DNA from: Glycomyces sp040645615
GTDB lineage: Bacteria > Actinomycetota > Actinomycetes > Mycobacteriales > Micromonosporaceae
Direction of reading: 5' to 3'
Length of the DNA stretch: 64,000 nucleotides
Assembly (NCBI RefSeq): GCF_040645615.1
Contig: NZ_JBEYYO010000005.1
Span: 124,001 to 188,000, forward strand
A program made the translations under genes and the position numbers. Position 1 is the stretch's first letter. Every line of letters starts with the position of its first letter. This document shows positions 1-8,856 of the stretch, piece by piece. The notes under the pieces were generated by a model, which did no database searches, was not told the origin of the DNA, and saw only the letters and a program-made list of their open reading frames with translations.

Positions 1-50
1 GGCGCCGGGAGTGGATTCGGTCACGCCCGATTCGGGGCGTGGCGAGGGCC

Positions 51-560
51 TCAGTGGTCGGCGGCCGGGCCCGATCCGGGCAGGGGCCAGCTCATGCTGA
101 CGGTGGTGCCGCCCTCGGCGGTGGGACCGGTGACGACCAGGTCTTCGACCAGTCCGCCGAGGACGATGAGGGTGATCTCCTCGGAGAGGGTGTCCTCTTC
201 GAGCGTGTCGTGATCATTCGCGCGCGCATCGCCGTCGCTCACGCCTGGGGCGGTGGCGTCTCCGGAGCGTGCGCGCAGATCCTGCGCGTTGTCGGTGACT
301 TTCGCAACGAAACGATCAGCGATCGAAAACTCTACGCGCACGAGGTCGTCCATGCCGCGGTCGCGATGCCTGAGGACCGCTCGCGTACACGCTTCGCCGA
401 CGGCTTGGCGGACCTCGTCGAGCAGCCCCGTGGCGACCCCGGCGTGCGCGGCCACGTCCGCGGCCACCAGCCGGGCGGCGCGCACGTAGGCGGCCGCCGG
501 GGTGAACGCGAACCGGACGGTCGCGGGCTCTGACCGGCGGTCGTGCTTGGAGCCGTTCAC
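51..560 (-). CDS. Anti-sigma factor serine kinase-like ATP-binding protein (RsbW/SpoIIAB fold)
   Basis: Probable 169-residue GHKL-type ATPase of the anti-sigma kinase class, which would bind a sigma factor and phosphorylate the STAS antagonist encoded just upstream. The N-box region reads GEACTRAV, so the usual Asn of EACTNAV is Arg; a later VTDN and a C-terminal GGTTVSMSWPL strand fit the fold. The GTG start at 560 overlaps the TGA stop of the STAS gene (GTGA), which decides the start over longer readings and implies translational coupling. No sigma factor gene is visible because the window ends 50 bases downstream. The Asn loss makes kinase activity uncertain; a binding-only role is possible. 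Confidence 0.7.
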   Translation of the reverse strand: MNGSKHDRRSEPATVRFAFTPAAAYVRAARLVAADVAAHAGVATGLLDEVRQAVGEACTRAVLRHRDRGMDDLVRVEFSIADRFVAKVTDNAQDLRARSGDATAPGVSDGDARANDHDTLEEDTLSEEITLIVLGGLVEDLVVTGPTAEGGTTVSMSWPLPGSGPAADH

Positions 561-916
561 TCGCCGGGCACCGCTTCGCGGACGTCGAGGACCTTGTCGA
601 GCCCGGTGAGGTCGAGGAGCTTGCGGATGCGGGGGTTGGCGCACACCACCACGAGGCTCCCGCCCGCGTCGGAGAGGCGGCGGCGGGCCCCGATGAGGAC
701 CCCCAGGCCGGTCGAGTCGAGGAACTCGGTGGGGTTCAGGTCGATCGCGACCCGCAGGCGGCCCTCGGAGGAGAGCTGCCGGACGGCCTCGCGCAGTTGC
801 GGGGCGGTGTACATGTCGATCTCACCGGTGACGCTGATGACCGCGTACTCCCCGACCGTCGTGAGGCCGAGCCCGAGTTCGGGCTCGGCCGCGCTGTCGC
901 CTGGAATTCCCCTCAC
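557..916 (-). CDS. STAS-domain anti-sigma factor antagonist
   Basis: A 119-residue single-domain SpoIIAA/RsbV-type protein. The diagnostic loop NPTEFLDSTGLGVLIGARR contains the Ser (DSTG) that partner kinases phosphorylate; unphosphorylated antagonists of this family sequester the anti-sigma factor and free the sigma factor. GTG start with a GGGGAG ribosome-binding site nine bases upstream. It is the first gene of a coupled pair with the kinase-like gene and is transcribed away from the helicase gene. Family assignment is firm; the sigma factor it controls is unknown. Confidence 0.88.
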   Translation of the reverse strand: MRGIPGDSAAEPELGLGLTTVGEYAVISVTGEIDMYTAPQLREAVRQLSSEGRLRVAIDLNPTEFLDSTGLGVLIGARRRLSDAGGSLVVVCANPRIRKLLDLTGLDKVLDVREAVPGE

Positions 917-1084
917 GCCGTCTCCCCTGGGCCGTCTGCGGTGTGCCGCGCACTGTGTCTTGGCCCATAAGCGTACTGCGTTCCCGGTGGGTCGGAGCCG
1001 GGAGCGTATGACCGAAGCGCCGGCGCGCCGCGCGCGTCCATGCGCACGGTCGCGATGTCGGTCGCCTGCGGCATCATTGGACGC

Positions 1085-3406
1085 GTGCCCGTCGACCGGC
1101 TCATCGAGGCCTTGGAATCAGAGGACGGCGGCCTGCGCCACCTGCGCCGGCTCCCGCCGCGGCGAGCCGTGCGCGCCGAGTGGCCCGAATGGGTTCCCGA
1201 GGAGGTACGGAACGCTCTGGGGGACACCGGGATCACCCGGCCCTGGCCGCACCAGGCCGAGGCCGCCACGCACGCGTTCGAGGGCCGCGACACCGTCATC
1301 GCCACCGGCACCGCCTCGGGCAAGAGCCTGGCGTACCTGCTGCCACTGCTGACCGAGGCGGCCGCCGACGGCGAGGGCCGGACGCTCTACCTCGCGCCCA
1401 CGAAGGCGCTCGCGGCCGACCAGGCCCGCGCGGTGGGCGAGTTCGCGGTGCCGGGGCTGGTTCCGGCGATCGTGGACGGCGACACGCCGTTCGAGCACCG
1501 CAAATGGGCGCAGAGCTTCGCGAACCTGGTGCTGTCCAACCCCGACCTGCTGCACCACTCGCTGCTGCCCAGGCACCGCATGTGGCGATCGTTCCTCAAG
1601 AACCTCAAGTACGTCGTGGTCGACGAATGCCACGTCTACCGGGGCGTCTTCGGCGCCCATGTGGCGCTGACGCTGCGGCGGCTCCTGCGCCTGGCCGAGC
1701 ACTACGGCGCGAGCCCCACGGTGATCGCCGCCAGCGCCACGGCCGCCGACCCGGCGGCTTCGCTCGCGGTGCTGACCGGGCGGCCTGCCACGGCGGTCAC
1801 GGTCGACTCCTCGCCTTCGCCGGGCGCGGCGGTCGCGCTGTGGGAGCCGGTGACGTACGAGATCGACGGGGAGCCGCAGCAGGCCTCGACGCTCTCCGAG
1901 ACCGCGCGGATGCTCGCGCAGCTGGTGCGGCGCGGGGTGCGCACGCTCGCGTTCGTGCCGTCGCGGCGGGGGGCCGAGATCGTTGCGGCCGAGGCGAAGT
2001 CGCGCCTGGGTGCGGACCCGGCGGCGGGCCGGATCGCGGCGTACCGAGCCGGGTACCTGCGCGAGCACCGCCGCGACCTCGAGGCGGATCTGCGCGAGGG
2101 GCGCCTGCTCGGGGTCGCCACCACGAACGCTCTCGAGCTCGGCATCGACGTCACGGGTCTGGACGCGGTGCTGCTGTGCGGATACCCGGGGCGGCTGGCC
2201 TCGTTCTGGCAGCAGATCGGGCGCGCGGGCCGGGGCGAGGTCGAGGCGCTGGCGGTGATGCTCGCGAAGGACGACCCGCTGGATACGTACCTGGTGCACC
2301 ACCCGGAGGCGATCTTCGACCGCCCGGTGGAGGCCAGCGTGTGCGACCCGTCGAACCCGTATGTGCTGGCCGGGCACCTGTGCCTGGCGGCAGAGGAGTT
2401 GCCGCTCAAGGAGTCCGACCTCGCGTCGATCCCCGGGAGCCTCGCGGTCGCCGAGCAGTTGTGCGCAGAGAAGCTGCTGCGGCGCAGGCCCGGGGGCCGG
2501 TATTACTGGATCGGCTCGGAGCGCCCGGAGGTGGCGCTGCGCGGGTCGGGGCCGATGGGCGTCGACATCGCCGAGACGAGCACCGGGCGGCTGATCGGCA
2601 CGGTCGACGCGGCCGCGTCGCACCGGCTCGTCCACACCGGGGCGCTGTACCTGCATCAGGGCGAGTCGTTCCTGGTCGACGAGCTCGATTTGGACGACGG
2701 CGTGGCGCTCGTGCACGCGGCCAAGCCGCCGTGGACGACGAACACGCAGGAGATCACCCACCTCGAAGTGCTCGCCGAGCGCGAGCGGCTGGAGATGGGC
2801 TCGGTGGCGCTGAGCCTGGGGGAAGTGGAGGTCACGTCGAACGTGGTCTCCTACCAGCGGCGCAGGCTCCCTTCGGGGGAAGTGATCGACACGCAGCCTT
2901 TGGACCTGCCGCCGCAGGTGCTGCGCACCGTGGCGGTGTGGTGGACGGTCGAGACCGAGGCCCTCGAAGGACTGCGGGACCTCGCGGGCGCGCTGCACGC
3001 GGCCGAGCACGCGTCGATCGGGCTGCTGCCGCTGGTGGCGACCTGCGACCGGTGGGACATCGGGGGCCTGTCCACGGCCGCGCACATGGACACCGAGCTG
3101 CCCACGGTGTTCGTCTACGACGGGCATCCCGGCGGCGCGGGCTTCGCCGAGCAGGCCTTCCGCAAATGGACCGACTGGATCGGGGCCACCCGAGCGGCGA
3201 TCGCCTCGTGCGAATGCGCGCACGGCTGCCCCAGCTGCATCCAGAGCCCCAAGTGCGGCAACGGCAACGAGCCTTTGAGCAAGCGCGGCGCCTTGACGCT
3301 CTTGGACCTGCTCTTGAAAGCGGCGACCGGTCCGGTCACCGCCACGGTCTTCCCGGCGAAGCAAGAGGCCGCCCCGGAGGACGACCTCTGGCCCGGCGAT
3401 TTCTAG
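1085..3406 (+). CDS. DEAD/DEAH-box helicase with C-terminal DUF1998 zinc-binding domain (MrfA/YprA-like)
   Basis: Superfamily 2 helicase of about 773 residues. Walker A is GTASGKS (residues 75-81), the Walker B box is DECH (180-183), and a Lhr-like second RecA domain follows with the IGRAGRGE motif. The C-terminal DUF1998 region carries the cysteine cluster CECAHGCPSCIQSPKC, expected to bind zinc. Bacillus MrfA (YprA) has this architecture and acts in mitomycin-lesion excision repair with MrfB; no MrfB-like nuclease gene is visible here. The GTG at 1085 is preferred because a CATCAT hexamer precedes it by seven bases, as in leaderless genes; an in-frame ATG at 1040 is the alternative. Confidence 0.85.
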   Translation: MPVDRLIEALESEDGGLRHLRRLPPRRAVRAEWPEWVPEEVRNALGDTGITRPWPHQAEAATHAFEGRDTVIATGTASGKSLAYLLPLLTEAAADGEGRTLYLAPTKALAADQARAVGEFAVPGLVPAIVDGDTPFEHRKWAQSFANLVLSNPDLLHHSLLPRHRMWRSFLKNLKYVVVDECHVYRGVFGAHVALTLRRLLRLAEHYGASPTVIAASATAADPAASLAVLTGRPATAVTVDSSPSPGAAVALWEPVTYEIDGEPQQASTLSETARMLAQLVRRGVRTLAFVPSRRGAEIVAAEAKSRLGADPAAGRIAAYRAGYLREHRRDLEADLREGRLLGVATTNALELGIDVTGLDAVLLCGYPGRLASFWQQIGRAGRGEVEALAVMLAKDDPLDTYLVHHPEAIFDRPVEASVCDPSNPYVLAGHLCLAAEELPLKESDLASIPGSLAVAEQLCAEKLLRRRPGGRYYWIGSERPEVALRGSGPMGVDIAETSTGRLIGTVDAAASHRLVHTGALYLHQGESFLVDELDLDDGVALVHAAKPPWTTNTQEITHLEVLAERERLEMGSVALSLGEVEVTSNVVSYQRRRLPSGEVIDTQPLDLPPQVLRTVAVWWTVETEALEGLRDLAGALHAAEHASIGLLPLVATCDRWDIGGLSTAAHMDTELPTVFVYDGHPGGAGFAEQAFRKWTDWIGATRAAIASCECAHGCPSCIQSPKCGNGNEPLSKRGALTLLDLLLKAATGPVTATVFPAKQEAAPEDDLWPGDF

Positions 3407-3424
3407 GGGGTGTTTGCGAGCCCC

Positions 3425-4015
3425 CTAGCCGGCGACTCGGTCGAGCCTGGCGCTCAGGTGGGGGGTCATCGGGTTGCCTTCGGCGGCCATCTCCTGGGCG
3501 TACATGAGGGCGCCTTCGACGAGGCCGTAGAGGCGCTTGCCGGCGGTGACCTCCTTGGCCTGGGGGCTGCGCACGACCGCGTCGGTGGCGATCTCGATGC
3601 GGGTGCCGTCCACGTGGCCGTAGTACAGGTCGAGGACGCCCGTCGGGTGCGCGAGCAGGACCTCGATCTCGGGGCGCTTCTCGTCCTCGCCGGGGACGAC
3701 GCGCCACCAGCCGGTCTCCTGGGCCGCGGGGCGCACGGGCTCGCCGTCGGCGTCGATGATCCAGGACCTGGCGTGATAGCGCAGGAACGGGCGTCCATCA
3801 TGGAGGAACGCGATCTCCTGCGCGTACAGGAAGTCCTCGGTGCCGGGGTAGCCGCCCTGGCCGCGCCCGCGCCAACGCCCCACCAGGGGCAAGAGCGGCA
3901 GCAGGTCGTCGTGCAGGTTCGGCCCCTGCCTGAGGTCGTCGGTCTCCTCGAACGGGTAGGGCTCGACCTTGGCAAAGGTCGAGGCGAACTCCGCCGGTAC
4001 TTCGCGCTCGCTCAT
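3425..4015 (-). CDS. FABP-family nitrobindin-like heme-binding protein
   Basis: A 196-residue protein of the bacterial nitrobindin/THAP4-like beta-barrel family (formerly DUF1794). The signature GRWRGRGQGGYPG lies near the N-terminus and a GWWRV segment in the middle of the barrel. Family members bind ferric heme and can isomerise peroxynitrite to nitrate; no signal peptide is seen, so a cytoplasmic location is inferred. Its ATG overlaps the stop of a 31-codon membrane-peptide gene (ATGA), suggesting coupling. The 3' end converges on the helicase gene with only 18 bases between. Confidence 0.85.
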   Translation of the reverse strand: MSEREVPAEFASTFAKVEPYPFEETDDLRQGPNLHDDLLPLLPLVGRWRGRGQGGYPGTEDFLYAQEIAFLHDGRPFLRYHARSWIIDADGEPVRPAAQETGWWRVVPGEDEKRPEIEVLLAHPTGVLDLYYGHVDGTRIEIATDAVVRSPQAKEVTAGKRLYGLVEGALMYAQEMAAEGNPMTPHLSARLDRVAG

Positions 4016-4107
4016 TTGCTCCTCGCGGTTCGAATGGTCCAGTAGCCGATCACGCCCGCCAAGGCGCCTGCGGCGATGACGAGCACGGCGGTCAATGCCG
4101 TCTCCAC
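4012..4107 (-). CDS. Small single-pass membrane peptide (31 aa)
   Basis: A short reading frame beginning METALTAVLVIAAGALAG and ending WTIRTARSK: one hydrophobic helix of about 20 residues followed by a basic tail. The TGA stop overlaps the ATG of the nitrobindin-like gene. A TAAAGT hexamer lies seven bases before the GTG start, matching the leaderless-promoter pattern used throughout this window, which supports real expression. No family is recognised. The coupling suggests it either anchors or simply helps translate the downstream heme protein. Confidence 0.55.
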   Translation of the reverse strand: METALTAVLVIAAGALAGVIGYWTIRTARSK

Positions 4108-4166
4108 GGGCACCACTTTACGTCCGCGACTCGTCGTTCCCGGCGACCGATGGCAAGATGTTGAGC

Positions 4167-4952
4167 ATGACTACACCTGGACCCTTCGACAGCTGGCTCT
4201 CGGACATGGACGGCGTGCTCGTCCACGAGGGCGTGCCCGTCCCCGGCGCCAACAAGCTCATCGAGAAGCTCCAGTCGGCGGGCAAGGGCTTCCTCGTGCT
4301 CACCAACAACTCGATCTACACCCCGCGCGACCTCCATGCGCGCCTGAAGAACTCGGGGCTGGCCGTGCCCGCGGAGTCGATCTACACCTCGGCGATGGCC
4401 ACGGCGGACTTCCTGCACTCGCAGCGCCCGAAGGGCTCGGCGTACGTGATCGGCGAGTCGGGCCTGACCACGGCGCTGCACGAGATCGGATACGTGCTCA
4501 CCGACTACCGGCCCGACTACGTGGTGCTGGGCGAGACGCGCCGCTACGACTTCGGGGCGCTGACGACGGCGGTGCGGCTGATCAAGGCCGGGGCGCGGTT
4601 CATCTGCACCAACCCGGACACGACCGGGCCCTCGCTCGAAGGGATCCTGCCCGCGTGCGGCGCTTTCGCGGCGATGATCACGGCGGCGACGGGCGCGGAG
4701 CCGTACTACGTGGGCAAGCCGAACCCGCTGATGATGCGGAACGCGTTGCGGCGCATCGGGGCCCACTCCGAATCCTCGGTGATGATCGGCGACCGCATGG
4801 ACACCGACGTGCTGTCCGGGCTCGAAGCGGGCCTGTCGACCGTGCTGGTGTTGTCGGGGGTGACTGCGACCATGGAGGAAGTCGAGCGGTACCCCTTCCG
4901 GCCGAACCACGTCAAGGACTCGGTCGCGGACCTGATCGACTGGATCGAGTAA
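4167..4952 (+). CDS. HAD-IIA family sugar/nucleotide phosphatase (NagD-like)
   Basis: A 261-residue phosphatase of the HAD superfamily, subclass IIA. Motif I is SDMDGVLVH, motif II is LVLTNNS, and motif III/IV is KPNPLMMRNALRRIG...MIGDRMDTDV, with the C2a cap between. The family dephosphorylates small phosphorylated metabolites; the substrate cannot be read from sequence. Start chosen at ATG 4167 (MTTPGPFDSW), preceded by CAAGAT seven bases upstream; an in-frame ATG at 4158 is possible. The DUF3263 gene follows after 40 bases on the same strand and is probably cotranscribed. Confidence 0.85.
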   Translation: MTTPGPFDSWLSDMDGVLVHEGVPVPGANKLIEKLQSAGKGFLVLTNNSIYTPRDLHARLKNSGLAVPAESIYTSAMATADFLHSQRPKGSAYVIGESGLTTALHEIGYVLTDYRPDYVVLGETRRYDFGALTTAVRLIKAGARFICTNPDTTGPSLEGILPACGAFAAMITAATGAEPYYVGKPNPLMMRNALRRIGAHSESSVMIGDRMDTDVLSGLEAGLSTVLVLSGVTATMEEVERYPFRPNHVKDSVADLIDWIE

Positions 4953-4992
4953 GCACGGCGCCGATCGCGCCGTCCACGCAAGGAGTTACGCC

Positions 4993-5340
4993 ATGCCTCC
5001 CGGCCAGCGCCCCGCCGCCGCTCACCGTGCCCGCCAGGAAGACCCGGTGCCCGCCCCGCGCCGGGGCCCGGCCGAGGCCCCTCGGCCGCCGAAGGAGCGG
5101 CCGCGCGATCCGGAGTCGAAGCTGTCGGCGCTGGAGTCGCGCGTGCTGTCGTTCGAGGCGCGCTGGTGGCGTGCCTCGGGGGCGAAGACGCAGGCGATCG
5201 CCGACGAGCTCGATTTGACTCCGGAGCGGTACTACCAGCACCTCGCTCGTCTGATCGACCATCCGGAGGCGGCGGCGGAGCAACCAGCGGTGGTGCGGAG
5301 GCTGAGGGCGGCCAGGGACGAGCGCAGAGCGGCGCGCTAG
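4993..5340 (+). CDS. DUF3263 domain protein
   Basis: A 115-residue protein whose N-terminal 40 residues are Pro/Arg-rich and low complexity, followed by the actinobacterial DUF3263 domain: LSALESRVLSFEARWW, then AKTQAIADELDLTPERYYQ and LIDHPEA. The helix-turn-helix-like AIADELDLTPERYYQ segment suggests a small DNA-binding protein, but this is inference; the family has no assigned function. AAGGAG lies eight bases before the ATG. Probably cotranscribed with the HAD phosphatase; the 3' end faces the APC permease. Confidence 0.8.
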   Translation: MPPGQRPAAAHRARQEDPVPAPRRGPAEAPRPPKERPRDPESKLSALESRVLSFEARWWRASGAKTQAIADELDLTPERYYQHLARLIDHPEAAAEQPAVVRRLRAARDERRAAR

Positions 5341-5511
5341 GCGGGCGGGAACGGGGCCGCGCGTTGCGGTCACGGCCCGAAACGGTGGGCGCGGGCCGGT
5401 CGCGCGGCGAGCGAGACCGTTCGGGGGCGACGCGTTCGCGCCACGGCCGCATGGCATTCGCGGCCTGCGCTTCTGGGCGGACCCGCAATGCGGCGCGGCC
5501 GCGCGGGCCGC

Positions 5512-6744
5512 TCAGTCGGGCACGGCTCGGCGCTGCGTGAGCGCGTACCAGCCCGCTCCGGCCGCGAACACCGCCAGCCCGCCCAAGAGCGCGGCCGGGG
5601 GCAGGCTCACCGCGATCAATAGGCAGCCTGCAAGGCCGATCCACGGCAACAGCGCGCTGCGGTCGAGCGTCACCGCTGCGGCGTTCGCGATCGCGTAGTA
5701 GACCAGCACGCAGAAGCTGGAGAATCCGATCGCGCCCGCCAGGTCCAATGTGGATATCAGGATCAGCACGAGCGCGCTGGCCGCGAGCTCGGCGGCCCAC
5801 GGCACTCCGAAGCGCTGCGACACCGCCGCCAGTGGCCCCGGGAGCCTGCGGTCGCGGGCCATCGCGAGCGCCGTGCGGCCGATCCCGGCCAGCAGGCTCA
5901 GCAGTACTCCGGCCACCGCGATGCCTGCGCCGATCGCCACGAGCGGTGTGAGCGCGGGGGCTCCGGCGGCGGCGAGGTCGGCCAGCGGGGCCGTCGAGTC
6001 GGCGAGCGTGCCCGCGCCCAGGACGCTCAAGGCGGTCACGGCCACCAGCGCGTACACGGCCACGGTGACGCCGAACGCGATCGCCACCGCCCGAGGGATC
6101 GTCCACTCGGGTCGGTGGACCTCTTCGCCGAGGGTCGCGATCCGTGCGTATCCGGCGAACGCGAAGAAGACGAATCCGGCGGCGGTGAGCGTGCCCCACA
6201 CGTGCGTGTCGCCCAGGGGCTGCGCGGCGACCGGGCCGGTGAGTCCGGCGGCGACCACGGCCGCGAGCACGAGGAGCGTCAGGCCCGCGAACACGGCCGA
6301 GGCAAGTGCGGTTCGCTTGACTCCGAGCAGGTTCACGGCGCAGAACGCGACCACGGCGGCCGCGGCGAGCGCGCGCGGGTGGTCGGGCAGGAGGTAGGCG
6401 CCGAGGGTGAGGGCCATCGCGGCCCCGGAGGCGGTCTTGCCGACCAGGAACGCCCACCCGGCGGCGAACCCGGCGGCCGGGTGGAGGCGCCGGGTCCCGT
6501 ACACGTAGGCGCCGCCCGATTCGGGGTGGAGGGCGGCGAGGCGGGCCGAGGACCTGGCGTTGCAGTAGGCCACGAACGCGGCGATCGCGAGCGCGGCGAG
6601 GAGCCCGGGGCCGGAGCCGGCGGCCTTCGCGGCCGGGCCCCACACGGCGAAGACCCCTGCGCCGAGCATGGACGCCAGGCCGATCGCGATCGCGGAGGGA
6701 AGGCCGAGGCGGCGCTGGAGGGGCACCCGTCCAGGATGGGGCAT
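5512..6744 (-). CDS. APC-family amino acid permease
   Basis: A 410-residue, about 12-helix transporter of the amino acid-polyamine-organocation superfamily. The first helix carries the substrate-binding GLASMLGAGVFAVWGPA motif typical of APC members, and FAFAGYARIATLGEEV corresponds to the helix 6 and loop signature. Expected role is amino acid or amine uptake or exchange across the cytoplasmic membrane; the substrate is not determined. A TATCTT hexamer ends exactly six bases before the ATG, so the mRNA is probably leaderless and this start is well supported. Monocistronic by context. Confidence 0.85.
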   Translation of the reverse strand: MPHPGRVPLQRRLGLPSAIAIGLASMLGAGVFAVWGPAAKAAGSGPGLLAALAIAAFVAYCNARSSARLAALHPESGGAYVYGTRRLHPAAGFAAGWAFLVGKTASGAAMALTLGAYLLPDHPRALAAAAVVAFCAVNLLGVKRTALASAVFAGLTLLVLAAVVAAGLTGPVAAQPLGDTHVWGTLTAAGFVFFAFAGYARIATLGEEVHRPEWTIPRAVAIAFGVTVAVYALVAVTALSVLGAGTLADSTAPLADLAAAGAPALTPLVAIGAGIAVAGVLLSLLAGIGRTALAMARDRRLPGPLAAVSQRFGVPWAAELAASALVLILISTLDLAGAIGFSSFCVLVYYAIANAAAVTLDRSALLPWIGLAGCLLIAVSLPPAALLGGLAVFAAGAGWYALTQRRAVPD

Positions 6745-6774
6745 GCGCCCAAGATACCGCGCGCTTGTTACGGG

Positions 6775-7524
6775 CTAGGGCTGGCGATAGCGGCGTTCGG
6801 GTTCGAGCCAGTACGGCAGTTCCAGTGTGGCCCAGGGGATGCGCTGGACGACGCGGATGATGATCACGCCGATGAAGACCCCGGCGGGGGTGTCGGTGAA
6901 CCAGTGGAAGCCCAGGTAGGTGGTGGAGAAGGCCACGATGAGCGGGGGGAGGCCGAGGAACAGCCAGCGCTGCCAGGGCCTCCAGGACCGTCCGATGAGG
7001 ATCACGATGAACCCGTACCAGATGATCGTGTTGAGCACGTGCCCCGAGGGGTAGGCGCCGGCCGGTTCGAGGCTGGTGAAGATGACCGACTGGGCGGCGT
7101 CGGCGTAGGGCGGGTTGTCCTCGCTGGGCCAGTGCGGGTAGACGCGCAGGAGCGTGTACTTGAGGATCAGGACCGCGCCGGCCATGAAGTAGGTGGCGAT
7201 GAACGCCAGGAGCGGGCGGACGTCGTGGCGGCGCCAGGCGATGATCGTGGCGATGCCGAGCGCGATGCCGCCGAGGAGGCCGCCCTGGCCGAGGGTGTTG
7301 GTGACGACGGCGATCTGGTGGGTGAGCTCGGTGCGGTGCGCGTCGGCGATGTCGCGGAGGTAGATGTCGAGGCGCACGAGCGCTGAGGGCCAGGCGAGGG
7401 GCACCGTCCACAGCACCAGCGCGCAGAGCATGGCGATCTCCAGGGCCCACGATCCGGGCCGCAGGGGCACGAACGGCCGCCACGAGCCCAGTATCGCCCG
7501 GTCGTCGGTCCTGACGTCGCTCAC
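6775..7524 (-). CDS. PAP2-superfamily membrane phosphatase
   Basis: A 249-residue integral membrane protein with about six helices. PAP2 motif 1 is represented by LKYTLLRVYP, motif 2 by AYPSGHVLN with the catalytic His, and motif 3 by STTYLGFHWFTD with the nucleophilic His and Asp. In motif 3 the usual Arg after Ser is Thr, a departure from SRxxxxxHxxxD. Family enzymes dephosphorylate lipid phosphates such as phosphatidic acid or undecaprenyl diphosphate outside the membrane. GTG 7524 is chosen because TAGGCT lies seven bases upstream (leaderless) and because it gives the natural N-terminus before the first helix. Confidence 0.82.
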   Translation of the reverse strand: MSDVRTDDRAILGSWRPFVPLRPGSWALEIAMLCALVLWTVPLAWPSALVRLDIYLRDIADAHRTELTHQIAVVTNTLGQGGLLGGIALGIATIIAWRRHDVRPLLAFIATYFMAGAVLILKYTLLRVYPHWPSEDNPPYADAAQSVIFTSLEPAGAYPSGHVLNTIIWYGFIVILIGRSWRPWQRWLFLGLPPLIVAFSTTYLGFHWFTDTPAGVFIGVIIIRVVQRIPWATLELPYWLEPERRYRQP

Positions 7525-7575
7525 GGCCGTAAGCCTAGCGACTCGTTTGCGGGGATCCGAGCCCATATCGGGCGG

Positions 7576-7619
7576 CGCGAAGGCCCCCGCACCGCGCCTG
7601 CGGTCCGGGGGCCTTCGCG
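7576..7619 (-). terminator. Strong hairpin terminator after mdh
   Basis: A perfect 14-bp inverted repeat (CGCGAAGGCCCCCG and its complement) with a 16-base loop lies ten bases beyond the stop of the malate dehydrogenase gene. It has no long U tract, as is common in GC-rich actinobacteria. Confidence 0.8.
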
Positions 7620-7628
7620 AGGTGTCGC

Positions 7629-8579
7629 TCAGAGGCCGGCGACGTCGGCCTGCTTGGCGCGGACGGCTTCGGCGGCCTCCTTGAGGTTGGCCAGCTCGCC
7701 GTCGGTCAGGGGGGTCTCCACGACCTCCTTGACGCCTTCGGCGCCGATCTTGGCGTTGACGCCGAGGTAGACCCCGGAGATGCCGTACTCGCCGTCGACC
7801 CACGCGCACACGGGCATGACCGCGCCGGAGTCCTCGGCGACGGCCTTGGCCATGCGGGCGGCAGCGGCCGAGGGCGCGTAGTAGGCCGAACCGGTCTTGA
7901 GGAGGGCCACGATCTCGGCGCCGCCGCCCCGGGTCTTGGTGACCAGTTCCTCGACCTTGTCGGCGGGAAGGAGGTCGGCGAGCGGCTTGCCGTCGACCGA
8001 GGACTGCGAGGGGACGGGCACCATGGTGTCGCCGTGCGAGCCGAGCGTCAAGGTGGTCACGGAGGCGACCGGGACGGCGAGCTCTTCGGCCACGAAGTTG
8101 GTGAAGCGGGCGGTGTCGAGCATCCCGGCCTGGCCGAGGACCCGGTGCTTGGGGAACCCGGAGGCGAGCTGGGCGAGCGCGGTCATCTCGTCGAGCGGGT
8201 TGGAGACGACGATGATCACGGCGTTCGGGGAGTGCTTGACGAGGTTCTCGGTGACGCCGCGGACGATCTTGGCGTTGACCTCGAGGAGGTCCATGCGGCT
8301 CATGCCGGGCTTGCGGGGGAGCCCCGCGGTGATGACGATGACGTCGGAGCCGGCGGTCTTGTCGTAGCCGTTGCCGTCGGCGTCGGTGGTCGCGCCGACG
8401 ACCTTGGTCTCGAAGCCCTCGATGGTGCGGGACTGGTTCATGTCCAGGGCGATGCCCTCGGGCTTGCCCTCGACGATGTCGGTGAGGACGACCTCATCGA
8501 AGATGTCGTACTCGGCCAGGCGCTGGGCGGTGGTGGAACCGTAGAACCCGGCGCCGACTACCGTGACTTTCTTACCCAT
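7629..8579 (-). CDS. mdh: Malate dehydrogenase (LDH-like type)
   Basis: A 316-residue NAD-dependent dehydrogenase interconverting malate and oxaloacetate in the TCA cycle. It has the Rossmann motif VVGAGFYGS, an aspartate (LTD) at the end of strand 2 for NAD preference, the substrate loop GLPRKPGMSRMDL with the arginines that bind the dicarboxylate, VSNPLD, and catalytic LGSHGDTMVP. This is the lactate-dehydrogenase-like MDH class used by many actinobacteria. ATG 8579 has AGGAG at a good distance. A 14-bp hairpin terminator follows. Confidence 0.93.
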   Translation of the reverse strand: MGKKVTVVGAGFYGSTTAQRLAEYDIFDEVVLTDIVEGKPEGIALDMNQSRTIEGFETKVVGATTDADGNGYDKTAGSDVIVITAGLPRKPGMSRMDLLEVNAKIVRGVTENLVKHSPNAVIIVVSNPLDEMTALAQLASGFPKHRVLGQAGMLDTARFTNFVAEELAVPVASVTTLTLGSHGDTMVPVPSQSSVDGKPLADLLPADKVEELVTKTRGGGAEIVALLKTGSAYYAPSAAAARMAKAVAEDSGAVMPVCAWVDGEYGISGVYLGVNAKIGAEGVKEVVETPLTDGELANLKEAAEAVRAKQADVAGL

Positions 8580-8856
8580 CGAATGCTCCTCTGCATCTTT
8601 AGGAAACTCTGTGCCAATGCCTGTGCACTGCCGCAGGCCTTGGGGGCTACGCGAGCGTAACCAGGACCGTTCCCCCACGCTATGACCCTGGTCTCGCCCA
8701 CCGCATCCGACCCCTCACCGGGTGGCGGAGACCTCCCGAACCGGGGGCGTCAGGCGGGCGCGGGCGTGCGGGGCGTCCCGAGGCGTGGACCCTCGTTGAC
8801 GACTCCTACTGGGTTTGTGGAGTATTTGAGGGCCGTACCGAACCGAGGGAGACCGC

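Noticed and set aside
1118..3364. Long minus-strand frame opposite the helicase gene
   Set aside because: It is a GC-rich shadow: Arg/Pro/Gly/Ala-biased, no motifs, and fully antisense to a well-supported helicase.
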